This document shows positions 23,101 to 35,990 of a stretch of 64,000 bases of DNA, piece by piece; the stretch's first letter is position 1; each line of letters starts with the position of its first letter. Below the pieces are notes generated by a model. The model worked only from the letters and a program-made list of their open reading frames with translations, had not been told where the DNA came from and searched no databases. A program made the translations under genes and the position numbers. Source of the stretch: Malachius bipustulatus (taxonomy: Eukaryota > Arthropoda > Insecta > Coleoptera > Melyridae); contig OU342634.1 of the NCBI GenBank assembly GCA_910589415.1, positions 14,443,144 to 14,507,143 on the forward strand, given 5' to 3'.

Positions 23101-25440
23101 CCAACAAAGCATTATCACTTTCTCCTCTCCTAAGCTTCGGAAAATTTCCTCCTACTACAAAAAAACTTCCATCTTATCTCTTCTCAGAAGACTTCAACAG
23201 TTACCCCAACAAGTAGTACCTATTCAAGTTCCTACTGGTCCCAAAAATGATCAAAAATGACTCCGAATCCGCACGAGGACCGTTAACTTTCCCAAATCCC
23301 AAATATTCTGGAAACACCTTCGTCTTTTACCAGACACTTGATTACACTCCCTGCTTATGTGGAATTCTTGTATTTCTAATCGAATTATGGTCATCTCGTC
23401 CTTCAAACAGCCTCAGAAACTCCTATTTTTTTCTATTTTCCTACTTTACTGTAAGTTTTACGATATCCTGTACATTGGAGGAATAATTTCAAGGAACCTT
23501 GTATAGTTTATTCCATTTCAACTTACTACATTTCTTTTTATTTGTTTCAAATATTACTGGCATTGAAGCCAGGTAGGTACTCTCAGAATTGGTCACACCT
23601 GACCATAAATGGTCAGACACCTTATGTCACTTTAAACCACACCTCTTGGTTTAGAGGAATTTTTCTTCTATTTTCTCATTTTCTTTAACTAATCTCAGGA
23701 GCTTTTTCTTCTTTTTATTTTTATAAAATATAAATTATAATATTCTTTTCTTCTTGAAGTCGTTTTTAATTGCCTACCAGGAACTCTCCCAAAAACTTAG
23801 ACACCCAAGAACTGCCACCAAAGAACTTTCGGTCAGTAGTTAGCATGAATCTCAGGCTGTTGTTGTTTCTGCATCAAGCCAATTTCAAAGAATTTATTGA
23901 AATCAGTCTCCGTGAAGAATTCTAACACTAACATTTTTGAAGTGGAACCCTATAGTTAAAATCAAAAGAAAGTGAATGCATTGTCTTCAGTGATAAATAT
24001 ATTATAATGTAAGCAGCTGACAACATATCTTGAATGAGACTTATAATTCTAATAAGTAAGTAGGTACCTAAAATCGAAGCGAAGCGACAGTAATTTATAG
24101 TTCAAGAATGATGACATCAGTGACATGTTCTTATTACTTTGGATGTACCGAGTATAATACCGCGGAATTAATTCAGTTCATTGCGAGCAGCATGTCGAGA
24201 ATAATAAGTGGTCATTGTTTTCGCTGCATAGACTAATGCAGCAGAAATTTGAGCAATTTCACCTTGAACCATGCATCATGCAGACTTGATTTCCCATAAG
24301 AATATAGCATCTGATGTTGAACCTAAACCACACCACAAAACTCGGCAAAGTTCACTAGTTTGACGTGTGTGATAGTGATAGAGTCTAAAACTTTGTCGCC
24401 GCAGCTCTCGAAATTGGATAACAAAGTCAAAATTGTTTTATACAAACTTCACTTTAGCTCACAAATTCGATAATCTTGCTGTATGTAATATTAAGGGAGT
24501 ATCCATTTTTATCCGCTCCTGCAATGGCAATAAAAAACTTTAGTAATCATCATAATGTATATGACGTAAACCTGGTTGACTGAATGATATGATATAGGTA
24601 TGGGACTTTTTTAGTGGACAGGAATAAAAGATTAGAACACAATTATGTAAAAGCAAAAGAGAAGGCAATAGATAAGCGATGTTGTCTAGCCTGGCAATTT
24701 TCAATTAATATGTATACACAAGTTTCAAATTGTTGTTGTTCGTTAATTTCCGTATCAATATGACAACCTACAGATTCTCCATCCTCTCTTAATGGGCATC
24801 TCCCCTATACAGCTATCTTCTCTTATAATGATTAAGAAGGCGGAATTCTGCTTGTTTTATGCTTACCTTTTCTCTAGTTATCATGGGTAGTTATTTTTCA
24901 CTGTCGTCTTCCACTCATTCCTTTCCAATGCATCTTATTCACTCAGCCACTTCTCCCTTACTTAGTTGTTTAAAAACACAGACATTCCACAATCACAACT
25001 CAGACCTTGTCTCTTCACCTTCTCTTCCACCTGGTGCTTCGTCTTACCATCTGCATCTGCAGGCGGGCTATCCTTCTTCAATTGTAGCATTCTCCCCCTT
25101 TTCCATCCTGCAGTCTTCTATTCTCTTTTTTAGACGCCTTTAGACATCTCTCATTTGAGACTTCATTCATTTGAGCATTCTCAAGATTCTTTTTCGACGG
25201 CCTCGATGTAGATTTAATATCTTTATTCTTATTCACCTTCCATTTTTTTGGTAAAACAACATGCCTGTCGATTTTTAGTGTATTTTTTAACAAAAAATAC
25301 ACTATTGAGGACGACATCACTTTCCAAAAATTATTTATTTCTCCAAAATCACGTTTTTTCGATTTTAAAAACGCTCCTGTAGCTTTATCTTTCAAGATTA
25401 GTGAACTAAATTTTGGATTCTTGTAAAGCTTTGAATAGAT
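20199..25440. other. mostly non-coding stretch
   Basis: Only short chance ORFs occur. 22190-22640 is markedly richer in G+C than its flanks and has no convincing long frame. It could be a conserved non-coding or promoter-like segment. 23040-23480 and 24740-25140 are pyrimidine-rich on the plus strand, which creates open frames without recognisable protein. No RNA gene was seen. Confidence 0.45.
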
Positions 25441-25900
25441 TTTCGTTGAAAAAATTTCCAAAAGTCACGTCACTTCTACAGGGTGTCCTTCCAAAGTTCC
25501 AAAAATCCGGTTCTTGAGGCATGGTTTTTGGTCGCAGTTTTCAATCTAGAGGGCTGAAATTTTTGTGAGAGTAAGATGTCTACAAGGAGTGGTCTGGTAT
25601 TGCAATTGAGAAAAATCGGCCGAGCCGTTTCAAAATGGCGACCATTTGAATTTTTGGGAATTTTTGGAAAATAGGCTATTTTTTGCACCCTTGTATGAGC
25701 AGGATGGCAAAAAACTTGAACTTAATTAACAGGATTTGAAGAAAATTATTGGAAATTTGAGTTAATGCAATAAAATTAGCATATTTTCCATTAACAAGCC
25801 AGTGTCGTGGGTAGGAAAAGGGTAAAAATGTCTAAATTTCTACAACCGTTTATGAGTCCATTTTTGAAGAAATTGAACCGAAATTTTCCATTTTTTTTCT
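25441..25900. repeat. dispersed repeat copy 1 (direct repeat with 27676-28250)
   Basis: It begins 'tttcgttgaaaaaatttcc', then 'cacttctacagggtgtcc', then shares a colinear series of boxes with copy 2 ('tcgcagttttcaatcta', 'acaaggagtggt', 'ccgtttcaaaatggcga', 'attggaaatttgag'). The CAGGGTGTCC next to TA at 25479-25480 looks like one terminus of the CAGGGTG family. The paired terminus was not found. Confidence 0.75.
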
Positions 25901-26175
25901 TTAACATATAATTTGAAGTTTCAGCTTCATTTCATCTCGCATATGTGGGCACTTTAAACGAAAAACAAAAAATTTCCTCGCTGGTAGAAAATTAGCTTAC
26001 ACTTATTTAAAATTATTAAATCGATGAAATGGTTCGCAATTTCTTTTTTATTTCAATTATTTTACTTATTTTATTTATTTCACATTCAATTATGAATGGT
26101 TCTGAAAATTAGAAGAGCAATCGCAACGACAATTAAATCACCTACATGTGGGTGAAAAAAGTTTTCAAATTGGTC

Positions 26176-26200
26176 AGGTCAGGTCAGGTCAAGTCATGTT
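26176..26200. repeat. short 'aggtc' tandem run
   Basis: About four to five copies of a 5-bp unit 'ggtca' lie just upstream of the tRNA-like segment. Confidence 0.6.
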
Positions 26201-26251
26201 TGTGATAATGTACCTGACGTAATACATTATACCCAATCAGCACTACAATTC

Positions 26252-26340
26252 TAAATAGGACCGTGGCCTAGTTAGTTACGCTCTTGCCTAGCAAACTGAT
26301 GGTGCGGAGTTCAAATCCACGAGAGGATCACTTTTTTTTT
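26252..26340 (+). ncRNA. tRNA-like Pol III unit (probable SINE head)
   Basis: An A-box-like 'tggcctagttagtt' near 26260 and a B-box-like 'gagttcaaatcc' near 26308 have tRNA spacing, followed by nine T at about 26332-26340. The acceptor and anticodon stems do not fold well, so a tRNA-derived SINE head or tRNA pseudogene is more likely than a working tRNA. No target duplication was found. Confidence 0.5.
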
Positions 26341-26394
26341 AGGTAGGTAGGTGGAGTTTTCCCAAAAAAATCGGATTATTTTTTGTTAAGTATA

Positions 26395-27330
26395 CAGGGT
26401 GCACCATGTATGCTTCTCTAATGTATGTAAGAGATACAGGGTCGGTTAAATTATAGAAAAGATGCGCAGTTTTGTGGTCATCTCGAATTCGTCAAAACAT
26501 GCAAGATATGAGAAGATAATAAAACATGCAAGATAAACTGAAAAATCGAGATTTCTTATTTTCGTCATATCTTGTTTATTATTGGAAATTAATAAATAAT
26601 TTTTGTAGGCTTACATAAGCCGTTAAGAGCTATCCATCTGACATTTCAAAAATTTTCAAGGCCTACTAGATCCAAGAGTTTTCACAGTCAACTTTAGTTT
26701 TTCTTATGGCCGCCATATTATTTTTTTATGTCGTTCGCTATGAAAAAAATAATGGAAACCAAAAATTAATAAACTTTTTTTTTTAATTTTTATTCTTCTT
26801 TTTTCAAAGAAAAACCTAAAAAAAAAATCGTCGAAAAACGTCAACATTTGTAAAATACGCCGAAATAGTGCTTGCCTTATGGTTTTTTAATTTATCTATG
26901 AAATTCGGTCTAAAAATGTCTTTTTTGTAAAGAAAAAACAAGAATAAAAAAATTTTTAATTTATTTTTTGAAGTTTAACAATTTTTAGTTTTTATGATTT
27001 TTTTTATATCGAACAACATAAAAAAACAATATGGTGGCTATAAGAAAAACGAAAATTGACTATGAAAATTCTGGGATCTAGTCGGCTTTGAAATTTTTGA
27101 AATGTCAGATGGGTAGCTCTTGCCGACTTATGTAAGCTCACAAAAAATTATTCATTAATTTCATTTTTTCAGTTTTTTCAGGATATTTCAGGAACGATCA
27201 CAGATATCTTGTATGTCTCGACGGAATCAAGATGGCCACAAAATTGCGCTTCTTTGGACTCGTTTAACCGACCCTCTATCTGTTAGCGTTAGGAGATAGC
27301 AATATAGAGAAGGATACATGGTGCACCCTG
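26395..27330. mobile_element. 936-bp palindromic element, TA-flanked, with a two-layer structure
   Basis: The outer ends are TA-CAGGGTGCACCATG and CATGGTGCACCCTG-TA (TA at 26393-26394 and 27331-27332). About 50 bp inside each end lies a second terminus, TA-CAGGGTCGGTTAAATT, mirrored near 27275. The core from there inward is the same family as 53311-54267, including 'ttcttatggccgccat' and its mirror. The outer layer differs from that copy. There is no coding. Confidence 0.85.
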
Positions 27331-27675
27331 TATTTTTGAGGGACTTCAAAGTATCTATGCGAAACTAACTTTTACGCGCGGTCTCGGAAGTTCCCATATT
27401 TTATATTTGTCCTTCAGGAGCGATAGAGAAAAAATTAATACAAAAAGAGATGAATGACAGATTTTAACTATGACGCGGAATCTACTGATCACAGGGCCGT
27501 GTAGCGTTAAAGAAAAATGTTAACAGGAAAAAAAACATGAAAAATTAACATGAAAAATTTTAACTTTGATGGGGAATCAACTGAAACTCCGGGCCGAAGG
27601 CCTGGAGTATGGAGGGTCGAAGGCCCGACTTCACGAAGACCATTTTTCACTCTTGTGAAACTTTGAAATGACGTT

Positions 27676-28250
27676 TGACTTTCGTTAATAAAATTTCCCA
27701 AAGTTGCGTTACTTCTACCAATCGCGTCCCTTCAAATTTCCAAAAAACTCGTCTATGAGGTACGGTTTCAGGTCGCAGTTTTCAATCTACGGGGTTAAAT
27801 TTTTGTGGGAGTAAGATATCCACAAGGAGTGGTTTGATATTGCACTTGAGCCAAATCGGCGGAGCCGTTTCAAAATGGCGACTTTTTGAATTTTAGAAAA
27901 AATTGCTATTTTTTTAACCACTGTTTAAGCAAAATAAAAAAAAATAAAACTTTTTACCCACATTATAGAATGGAAGAAATTTATTGGAAATTTGAGGTAA
28001 TGCAATAAAATTTGTATTATTTCTATTAAAAAGCCAGTGGCGGGGGTAGGAAAAAGGAAAAAATGACTAAATTTCCGTAACCGTTTATGAGCATAGTTTT
28101 CAAAGGAATTGAATTGAAATTTTCACAATTTAAACAACTACGCTAATATCATGATTTAACAATGAAAAATTTCAGAAGGCCAATTTGAAAAGCGGTGAAA
28201 GTATTCATAATTGAATCGTATAAAAATACACTATTTATGCGATTGATGCG
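27676..28250. repeat. dispersed repeat copy 2
   Basis: It is colinear with 25441-25900 over about 430 bp. Its CAGGGTGTCC terminus has decayed ('ctaccaatcgcgtccc'). It extends further right with 'gaaaaatttcagaaggccaa' and 'aaaatacact', and these boxes recur at 58195-58300. Confidence 0.7.
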
Positions 28251-30140
28251 CAAGAAGGTTTTTCTTAAGGATGAACCTTCGGATGATGTCCTTGTCTATG
28301 TTCTCTTCTTATAAGTAATCAAGGTACAAGAATAAGTTGACCTTAGTAGGTCTCATCATTTATGCCGAACTGGGCTTATTGAATAATCGGATTCGAGATC
28401 ATGTTTTAAGTCTTCCATTTATTAAGTTTACAGGCTCTTAGGATGAAAATATTAATTTCGTCTTATTAAATTCAAATTAATATTTCTCCATTGGCAATTT
28501 TTTTATTTTTTTTTCTAAATTTAAATAACTGAAGGCGAATAAACAATTCTAATTATTATATTACGTTCATTTAATTTGTAAAGATATTTAAATTTAGATT
28601 GATAGCGAGTAGGTATTTGATAGTCTGTATAACCTTCTCGTTATAATGATTGTTATTAAATAGCAATTATTACCATTACTCCGAGATAAGATTTCGAAAT
28701 TTACCGGTTTTTTAATTCACAATTTTCCAGCCACTATCGAAAAGCATTTCCTTAAAGTCTGTTGTAATTAGGAAGTCGAATAAGGAAAGGTTTGCATGTG
28801 AAATACTTAATTTATTTCAGGATTATATGCACAGGATTCAATATGTATTGTATAAAAACTTCTAAATATTATATTAATCTCAGTCATATGTATTTTACAT
28901 AGTTTTTTTTTTTAATATGGAAAAATATTTCCGAGCATCAATAATTTATTGATAATACCGCTTTAAATAAAAGGGCACATTAGTGATTGTTCTTCAAACT
29001 CAAAATTGACAAACCAGGTCGTATGGAGATTCCTTTTTTTAAGGACGATTATTTGTCATAAACGGTTTTATTTGATTTCATTTATAACAAATAAATTCCA
29101 ATCAAATTAATGAAATAACGATGCACCAAACAAATACAAATGCAAAACTCTATAATTGCATAGGTATTTGATTGATCGAAAAATAATGAGATTTCCGAAC
29201 AATTTTAAACAATATTAATGACATAATATGTTCCAATTTACAGGATTATTATTTCGTTGCCTAGTTTATGTATGAAACCCTGGATTAATTTATCCCATAT
29301 AATAATCATCGCTGGGTCGAAACTAAGGGATAAAGCCCTATAGTTTCATCAACCATATACTACCCCATTTATTAATAAACAGGTGCAGTGATAATCTAAT
29401 ATTGAAGATAGATTATTGGAAGTTATTATTATCGTTTTGTATTGAATTAGAGATTTTCAAAACTCATTTGAGTTTTTCTGTTGGAATGAAAGGATCCGTA
29501 AACAATTTTCATTTTTCAAATCAGTAAATAATTATTCTCCGTAAACAAAGAGTCGAATTCATTAGGCTAGGAATTCGTTGATCACTCTTGAAATCAAAAT
29601 GATTAAGAGAATAATTAACGTAATCAGGCGTCAAATTTCTGGACTACGGTGGAGAGAGGTTATCTGCAAAAAGCTACGCCCACATTACACCGGCTTCAGA
29701 ATAACAGGTATATAAATTTTCCAGAAATATTATTACATCTGAGTGATAATTTAAGGGAGTGTGGCCTCTAGCACAGTCAGAGGTGATCACATTTTAAATA
29801 AATGGAATTGAGAAATCAAACTAGACTCCACGAAGCTAAACAAACAAAACAAGTGCTTTAAGAAATGTGCACAAAAGTACGAATACTCCACGCACAAATA
29901 AAGGGTAACTCATCGCCATGGCAAGGTAAGAACACCCAAAAATGCCTGAGGGTAAAATAAAAATCAGTACTGAATAAAGGTAGCTCACAGGGCAAAATAA
30001 AAAGGTTTTAAAAAGGTTCAAACAGGTGGGATCAAAATAAACAAATAAGTTAACCAAAAATGCCTAATCTTGAGTCATAATTCGCCACATGCATTTTATC
30101 CAATGCCAATTATTGTATCTTCTACCTGATCAAATTTGTG
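28251..30140. other. AT-rich non-coding stretch
   Basis: No gene or element was recognised. The ORF at 29836-30057 on the minus strand has hydrophobic composition but no family resemblance and lies next to a minisatellite. Confidence 0.45.
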
Positions 30141-30149
30141 ATTCAAGGT

Positions 30150-30810
30150 TGTTCATGAGCTAAAACCGTCCTCATTTTGCGTCGAATGTCAATCGGTAAG
30201 CTTGATCTTGGAATCAAATCTTCTAGGTTGATCTTGGGCCAGCACCAGAACCAGAACCACCCGCTCTCTATCTTCCGGTATAACCTTAGTCCAGAACAGA
30301 TCTTACGGCAATCTTCTAAGATGATCTTGTGTCAGAACCGTCCTCATGTAAATTTTCAAGGTAAGTCTTGGCCAATTATAAATAGTATCTGCTAAAATGT
30401 ATGGCTTATGGTTGATCTTGGGTCAGAACCTACTAATTGTACTAATTAATTGTACTAACTCTACCCCTTAAATTTGTGGAAAAAGGTTGATCTTGGGCCA
30501 GAAGTGGTCGCTTTTCAATCTTTAAGTGTGATCTCGGACCAGAATGTCAATCTTCCAGGTTGCACACGGGCCAGAACCGTCCTCTTGTAAATCTTCAAGG
30601 TAAGCCTTGGGCCAGAATTGGTCCAATGTAAAAATTTAAGGTTGGTATTGAATATTGGATAGAACTGGTGAACTATAATACCTAGTAAGTATTTGCTAAA
30701 AGTCTAATTGAAGTCAGCACTGGCATCATGTTAATTTTTAAGCCTGGTCGTGGGCCAGAACAACTCGGATCTCAATTTTAAATGTTGAATTTGGGCCAGA
30801 AATAGAAAAC
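30150..30810. repeat. degenerate ~40-45-bp minisatellite
   Basis: The box 'ttgatcttgggccagaa' recurs with changes near 30229, 30413, 30489, 30530, 30560, 30605, 30750 and 30795. It is often followed by 'ccgtcctcatgtaaat' and 'cttcaaggt'. Units are heavily diverged and partly deleted. The 72-codon ORF across it is a by-product. Confidence 0.7.
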
Positions 30811-33236
30811 TAAGTTTACTCAGGGTGCGTGTGAAAAACCTCTCTGGAGAATCAAAATGAAAATTCCAGATAAAAGATTAATCTGGAAACTTGACCTCTA
30901 GCAATTGAAAGTACAATGCATCGAAAAATTAGTGTTCTAACTCGGAGATACCATCAGAGTACAAGAAAAAAAGATCGAAATGAAGACAAATTTTCTCATC
31001 GGTTTTGGCATCTACCCTCAGTAGTTGGGAACTAAATCTTCAATTCTGCCATCAGGATTTTCATCAGTGTCCATATGATCAGCCCTGTCAAGCTCTACAA
31101 AAACTGACTTAATAAGAGTCTGACTCCGAATTCCAAAATGATCACATGGGGTAGAGATGTATGCTGTATTAGAATGTAAAACCAGATCGATCTATCCATT
31201 AGAGCTAGCATTAGTAAAAGTCGCCAAAAGTATTCTGTTGAAAAAATACTGCTTTTGATAAGAGATCATAGACACTTCTTTCTCTGTTTAGTAAACTCCA
31301 GAGTTCAAGGATTTAATGGAACGTTCTTCCCAGTTGATGGAAATACCGTGTGATAGTCCGGAATGTGTACCGATTTTCCATTAATTTTTAATTTGCAATT
31401 TCGCAGTAGATGAGTTATGATCGCTTAATAAATTTTGCACTATAGGCCACTTTATCGGGCGTTTACTTAATGGTTTTGGAGCCGCTCCAGCTTTTTAATT
31501 CTTCTCATAAATTTGTTCGATTATTTCGTTAGGCGCTGTTTGCAATTTCCGGAGGGCCCCGTGCTGTCGGAAAAACGTAAACGGGTGTATGCATTTTAAT
31601 TACGAGTTTTATTAGCCGGAGCGATTCGCGGATTTTATCGCCACGAATAGAAAGGGCATATCTGTTCAGACGACTCCCACCCTCCGGCAATATTCATATT
31701 TTTAGCGTCCTGAAGACTCTCTCTTTCTCGTTCTCTCTGAACATTTTTATCGCTCGAAAAGTTTTCAAGAAAGCTAATTCTACAAAGCCCACTCTGATTT
31801 CTTTTCTCAAGTCATAAAACTACAACGTAAGTGCTTAGTATTGATTAAATGTTTTTCTCTGCCGACGTCAAAGCGACTGACTGGGATGAACTTTCCTAAC
31901 GAAATTGTTTGATTAAGATTTGACTGGGATATATCCGTTCGTTCCGGATATGCTCATAAAAATGAGAATTCTTAGAAACACAGACTTTATGGAACATATT
32001 ATTAAATCAAAGTAGGTCAATGCTGAAGGTATTATCAACACTAAGTAGGTATATCGCGTTTAACTTATCCAACAATTTTAATTTTTATAATCAGAACGGG
32101 TTTCCTATTATCATATTATTTATACACACACACACACACGCCTATGTACAAATATGTATTACATATATCTGCACTATATTTTGTTCTGGATGAAATTAAT
32201 TATTTATTTATGTCAGTATATTAGAAGTACCTACCTATGCGGTACCGAGTGATTTTATCTAGATCTATTAATTCTACCTATCAGAACGTAACAAAGCTGG
32301 TGCTTATTACAAATATACCCTTAGGTTGGACTTGGGCGTTGTGCTAAATTACTGCTAAGCAAGAGTAAATAGATTTACTACTAAAAGGAACAGTGACCAT
32401 TAATTACATTTCAAATTAATTGATGTAAGACTACATCGCATATAATTTCGAAGAGAAATAAAAGAAAAATCTAGTTATGTTCGATTTCGCACCAGATTCA
32501 GGAAGCTTTTTTCCCTCTTGTTGAAAAACGCTGACGTTTTATAACAACCTGACATGGCATGCCGAAACAGAATTAAGTCTTTTGCGTGACGAAGCCTCCC
32601 TTGTTGTGCCCTTTGCCTAGAAAGGTATCCCTTGGCACCTATTTACGTAGTTGTCCCCGGCTATGTTGAGATTAGCAGAAGTCTTCTTAGCTACTCGTTG
32701 CTTCTGTACCAAGGACTTGGCGGAGGGATTTTCATCGTAACCATCAAGTACCATTATGGCGCTCGACGGCGCATAGCGTTTTTAAAACGTACTCAATGTA
32801 GGCTTAATAAACATAGGTGTTAAAGATGATCAGAAGTCTTTCCAACGGTCCTCAAGACCGTCCTGCTCAAGTCTTTCACGTTCACTAATGTAGATATGAA
32901 GTTATTATCTGTACACTACGACCTAGAAGATATTTTGCGCCACCCCTTCAAGTTACTATTCGATTATAGCACCCCATCCAATCCAAGTTCTTAGAGGGGA
33001 CTTAGGAGTTTCGATGCTTCTAAAGATGCCTAAGTCTTTTTCTGCTGGTTGGTAAAGATCTAAACAGCGGAATCTTCTTTGTTATACTGCATGGACTTGA
33101 CCAGAACATGATAGCCATGCAGAATCTAGAGTTTTAGTCATTTAGTATCTTATTATAATGGTGTGTGCTTCGAGTTTACACTGCCCTCTGAGAAAACCTG
33201 CTCAAACCGTTTTTGTTGACTTTAATACAGGCTTAA
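30811..33236. other. non-coding stretch
   Basis: A short (AC)n run lies at about 32129-32140. The 31430-31720 part is less AT-rich and has no open frame of note. It could be conserved non-coding DNA. 32500-33200 has the composition of old transposon sequence, but no motif was recognised. Confidence 0.4.
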
Positions 33237-34172
33237 AATGTTTATGATTGCTTATTTCTCAAGCATTAGATAATTTGGCCTCTCTAAACCTGGGAGGTCT
33301 TTCCATAGGTTTTCTCTTTTGGTTTCCTCTTCTTTCTTTCTTGTCTTTGAGAATATTATCTCCTAGTCCACAAAAACGTTCAGATGCTCCACGCTTTGCT
33401 AGGCTGTTGACTTCTTCGTTACCTTCTACACTTATATGTCCTGGCGCCCAAAGGAGAGCTACTTTGTTTCCTTCGCCTAATTTATTTAGCTTTCATTAGA
33501 CATTTCCATTCAATTTTTGAACTAATGACGTATGAGCACAGTGCCTTAATGACACCTTGGCTATCTGATAAGATAGAGGTTTTTTAAAATTACCTCCATT
33601 GCCGCTGTGAGGCATGTTTGCATGTCTCCTGTTATGCACGCAAGTCTCTGTATTTTTGCAAGGGTATTTTTCGTTCGGTCTAGCCACAGTTCCGTTTAAG
33701 TAATTATACGTCTCACTATCATGGTGTACATTCGTCGCAGTGTACCCGGGCTACATCCCCAGGCCTTTCCTGCAATGTTCCTGCACACCATGAGGGCTCA
33801 AGTGGCTCTGCTGATCTTCTCTTGCTGTCTAGTTATAACTCCTTGATATTTTTTAACCTCTGGCTTCCATTCAATTTTTGCCACATCTAAGCTGATTGTT
33901 TTCATTTTAAATTTTTTTGCCTAGTACTTATGCTATGACTGTGGTCTGCGCTGGTTTTATGTTCAGCTTCACTGACAAGCACCATCTTCTTACGATGTTT
34001 AAACTCTCTTTGGCTTATGTCATAGAGAGTTGCTTCGAACTTTCCTCTGTCTATTATCAATGTCATCGACATAGCCTTGGCAATCGATGTCTTGACTATA
34101 TCAATATTGCGAGAAAGTTCATCTACCACTAAGCTTATTTGAATAGTGTTTTTTCCCATCTTTGTTTCAGCT
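33237..34172 (-). pseudogene. RT (motif C onward) and RNase H of a non-LTR element (family B), 3' half
   Basis: Read right to left across several frameshifts. SLVVDELSRNID is the segment just before the catalytic box. YVDD at 34062-34076 is the YxDD box. RGKFEATLYDISQREL is the segment after it. The thumb and the 'AMEVIL' motif follow. RNase H gives DSQGVIKAL and then PGHISVEGNEEVNSLAKRG near 33400-33460. The last catalytic Asp is replaced (EEVN). The other half of this element is at 35679-35990. The two are separated by the inserted element at 34185-35666 and a missing motif B region. Confidence 0.75.
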
Positions 34173-34288
34173 GCTCTTGTTCTTATTATTATTACTTCTA
34201 GGGTAGGTTCTAAGCCTTTGTACTGAAACTTGCACTTATTGTACCCCTTTGGATAATTATCTCATCAGTCCCATCTCCCGAAAGTATT

Positions 34289-34537
34289 TCAGAGTCCAAT
34301 GAGTGCTTGTTCTATTTCTTTTGGTTCTGCCATTTCGGTCCCAAATACTAGAAGTCTAATTCCCTCTAGTGCTGGGCATTCACACATTAGGTGGTATGGG
34401 GTTTCCTCCCTCTCCTCGCATCTCCTGCAATCTGGGATGTTTTTCACTCCTATTATTGAGAGGTGTTTCACTAGTGGGCAGTGTCCTGTTAGAAATCCAA
34501 TTGCCCATCTCAGCTGGTGTTTACTCAGCTTTTTCAG
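34289..34537 (-). pseudogene. C-terminal ORF2 fragment of the I-like family
   Basis: From the junction inward the frame reads KLSKHQLRWAIGFLTGHCP, then HLSIIGVKNIPDCRRCEE with the CCHC finger CRRCEEREETPYHLMCECP, then FGTEMAEPKEIEQA. It is nearly identical in protein to residues 130-215 of the 2.1-kb copy. An in-frame stop lies near 34288, 30 or so residues before the stop of the other copy. Confidence 0.85.
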
Positions 34538-34544
34538 TTACATC

Positions 34545-35489
34545 TTATCTGCTCCCTCTTCCCTTTTCCCACCTAGTCGCTTGAACAGCACCCCAGTTAG
34601 GTTTAAGTAAGGTCTGCACTGGAGTTGCTATATTTTCTTCCAAAGGTTTTCTCTCATGAGGAAAATTAGTTGTTGGCTTTTTGTGTCAAGTTTTCTGTCC
34701 ACTACGATCCACGTTTCTGGTTTTTAATCCCTGGTTTTGAATTCCCAGTATTTTTTTGATTTTTTCTGGGTCCCTGGTATCCACACTGGTGCTCTTATAG
34801 GTTTCGGAACGTCCTTGGTGCCGAGTTTCGCTCCTGATCAGGATTCCATTTCCCTGACCACCCGCACCAGCCAGTCCTCTGTGGCCTGGTCAGCGCAGGA
34901 AGCCATGAGAAAGCCCCCTCTAAGCTGCACTCCTGAGAACCTTGGTGCAGGTTCTCCTTCTTTTACGTTGTTCCGGTTCCTTGCTGGTCCCGGGTTTTGT
35001 TACACTGGCGTTCACCTTCAACCCTAGCTTTTTAGGTTCCCCCTGGTTTTGTAGTTTCTACTCTTTTCTCAGTTTCCTGCGAACGGCTTCTGAGATTTTT
35101 TTGGGTGGGTCTTTCTTTTCAGAATCCCTTTCCTTTTTTGAATTAGGTGTGTCTTGGTCCATATGGTTCCCACGAGTAATGCGTGGGCTCCACGCAGAGC
35201 TCCATACGTATGGTAGACATTTATTTTCGAAGGTGCGCCACTTCTTCGAGGTTGAATCCAGAAGGAACTGATCTACTATTCAGCCACGCATCCTTTTAGC
35301 CTGGGTTCCCGCCGTAGGATTTAGGTTTTTAAAGGTTCTCTCCTTTTGGTCCAGGCGGTAAAGCCTAGACCCCCGTATTCCTCTGTTCGCGAGATGTGAC
35401 CCCGACAACAAAGTTTTACGGTCTTTCGGAGAGTCCACTTTCTGACGTTCTCCGGCATCGTTATAACCACTGTGCAGACTTTTAGTCAC
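34545..35489 (-). pseudogene. ORF1 (gag-like) remnant of the I-like element
   Basis: The minus strand reads through several frameshifts. The N-terminal part is at 35280-35489 (GIRGSRLYRLDQKERTFKN). A Lys/Glu-rich linker follows near 35130. Then comes GFLMASCADQATEDWLVRVV, then GAKLGTKDVPKPIRAPVWIP, then WIVVDRKLDTKSQQLIFLM. The last three resemble the DUF4780-type domain common in ORF1 or adjacent regions of insect retroelements. The naming of that domain is from memory. Stops and frame changes make it inactive. Confidence 0.6.
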
Positions 35490-35678
35490 GACACTACAAC
35501 TAGGTTTGGGGAGGTGGTCCGCGGCAGAACTTTTTGAGCTGCCAGTCTGGAGTTTTAAATCCGACGAGCTCTATCACCGCTGCTAACCTTACTCACTATT
35601 GATCACTGTAAGGCCGTGCCCTATCCGCCACCTGGGACGCGCTAAATGGGTACCTCAACCACACAGGTTCGTGTTCTT

Positions 35679-35990
35679 AATGTTCATATCCATTTGGGCA
35701 CTGTTTTGCTCTCTTTTAATTAGAGAGCTTTCGAGAAATATTATCAAAAGCTTCTTTTATATCCACAAAGGCACAAATAGTTTTTTTCTTTTACCTACAG
35801 TATACTACTGATTTTTTTTGTTAACTGATGCAGGGCGGTCTCCATGGATTCTCTCGCTTGATATGCATGTTGGTTTGGGTGCAATGGCGCCCCTCCAGTA
35901 CTTCTGTTCTTAAGAAGTTATCTGCAATTTTTTCAATCGTTTTACGCTTCCCAAAAATGTGACTTAAAAAATGTTGAGACTGTTACTTCA
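35679..35990 (-). pseudogene. RT motif A region of non-LTR element B
   Basis: Right to left: KTIEKIADNFLRTEVLEG, then LHPNQHAYQARESMETALHQL ending with the classic 'QHaY..g.St..Al' block. FVDIKEAFDNISRK follows at about 35740-35770, which is RT motif A with its catalytic Asp retained. At least one frame change occurs between blocks. It lies just 5' of the inserted I-like element and belongs with 33237-34172. Confidence 0.75.

Larger units (their letters stand above)
34173..35678 (-). mobile_element. internally deleted I-like element inserted in family B, imperfect TSD
   Basis: The element body is 34185-35666. The 3' end on the minus strand is '...ctagaag' plus a short (TAA)n, like the copy at 2129-2885. 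Flanks 'gctcttgttctt' (34173-34184) and 'gttcgtgttctt' (35667-35678) match at 10 of 12 positions and are a plausible aged target duplication. Inside, an ORF1 remnant is joined directly at about 34538 to the last third of ORF2, so the whole endonuclease and RT region is deleted. Confidence 0.75.

Noticed and set aside
26252..26340. Working tRNA gene
   Set aside because: A- and B-box-like motifs are present but acceptor and anticodon stems do not pair properly; kept only as a tRNA-like unit.
32545..32590. Hammerhead-like string 'ctgacatggcatgccgaaacag'
   Set aside because: It has GAAAC after a small stem, but the core is CUGACAU and not CUGANGA, and neither stem III with a UH site nor stem I can be formed.
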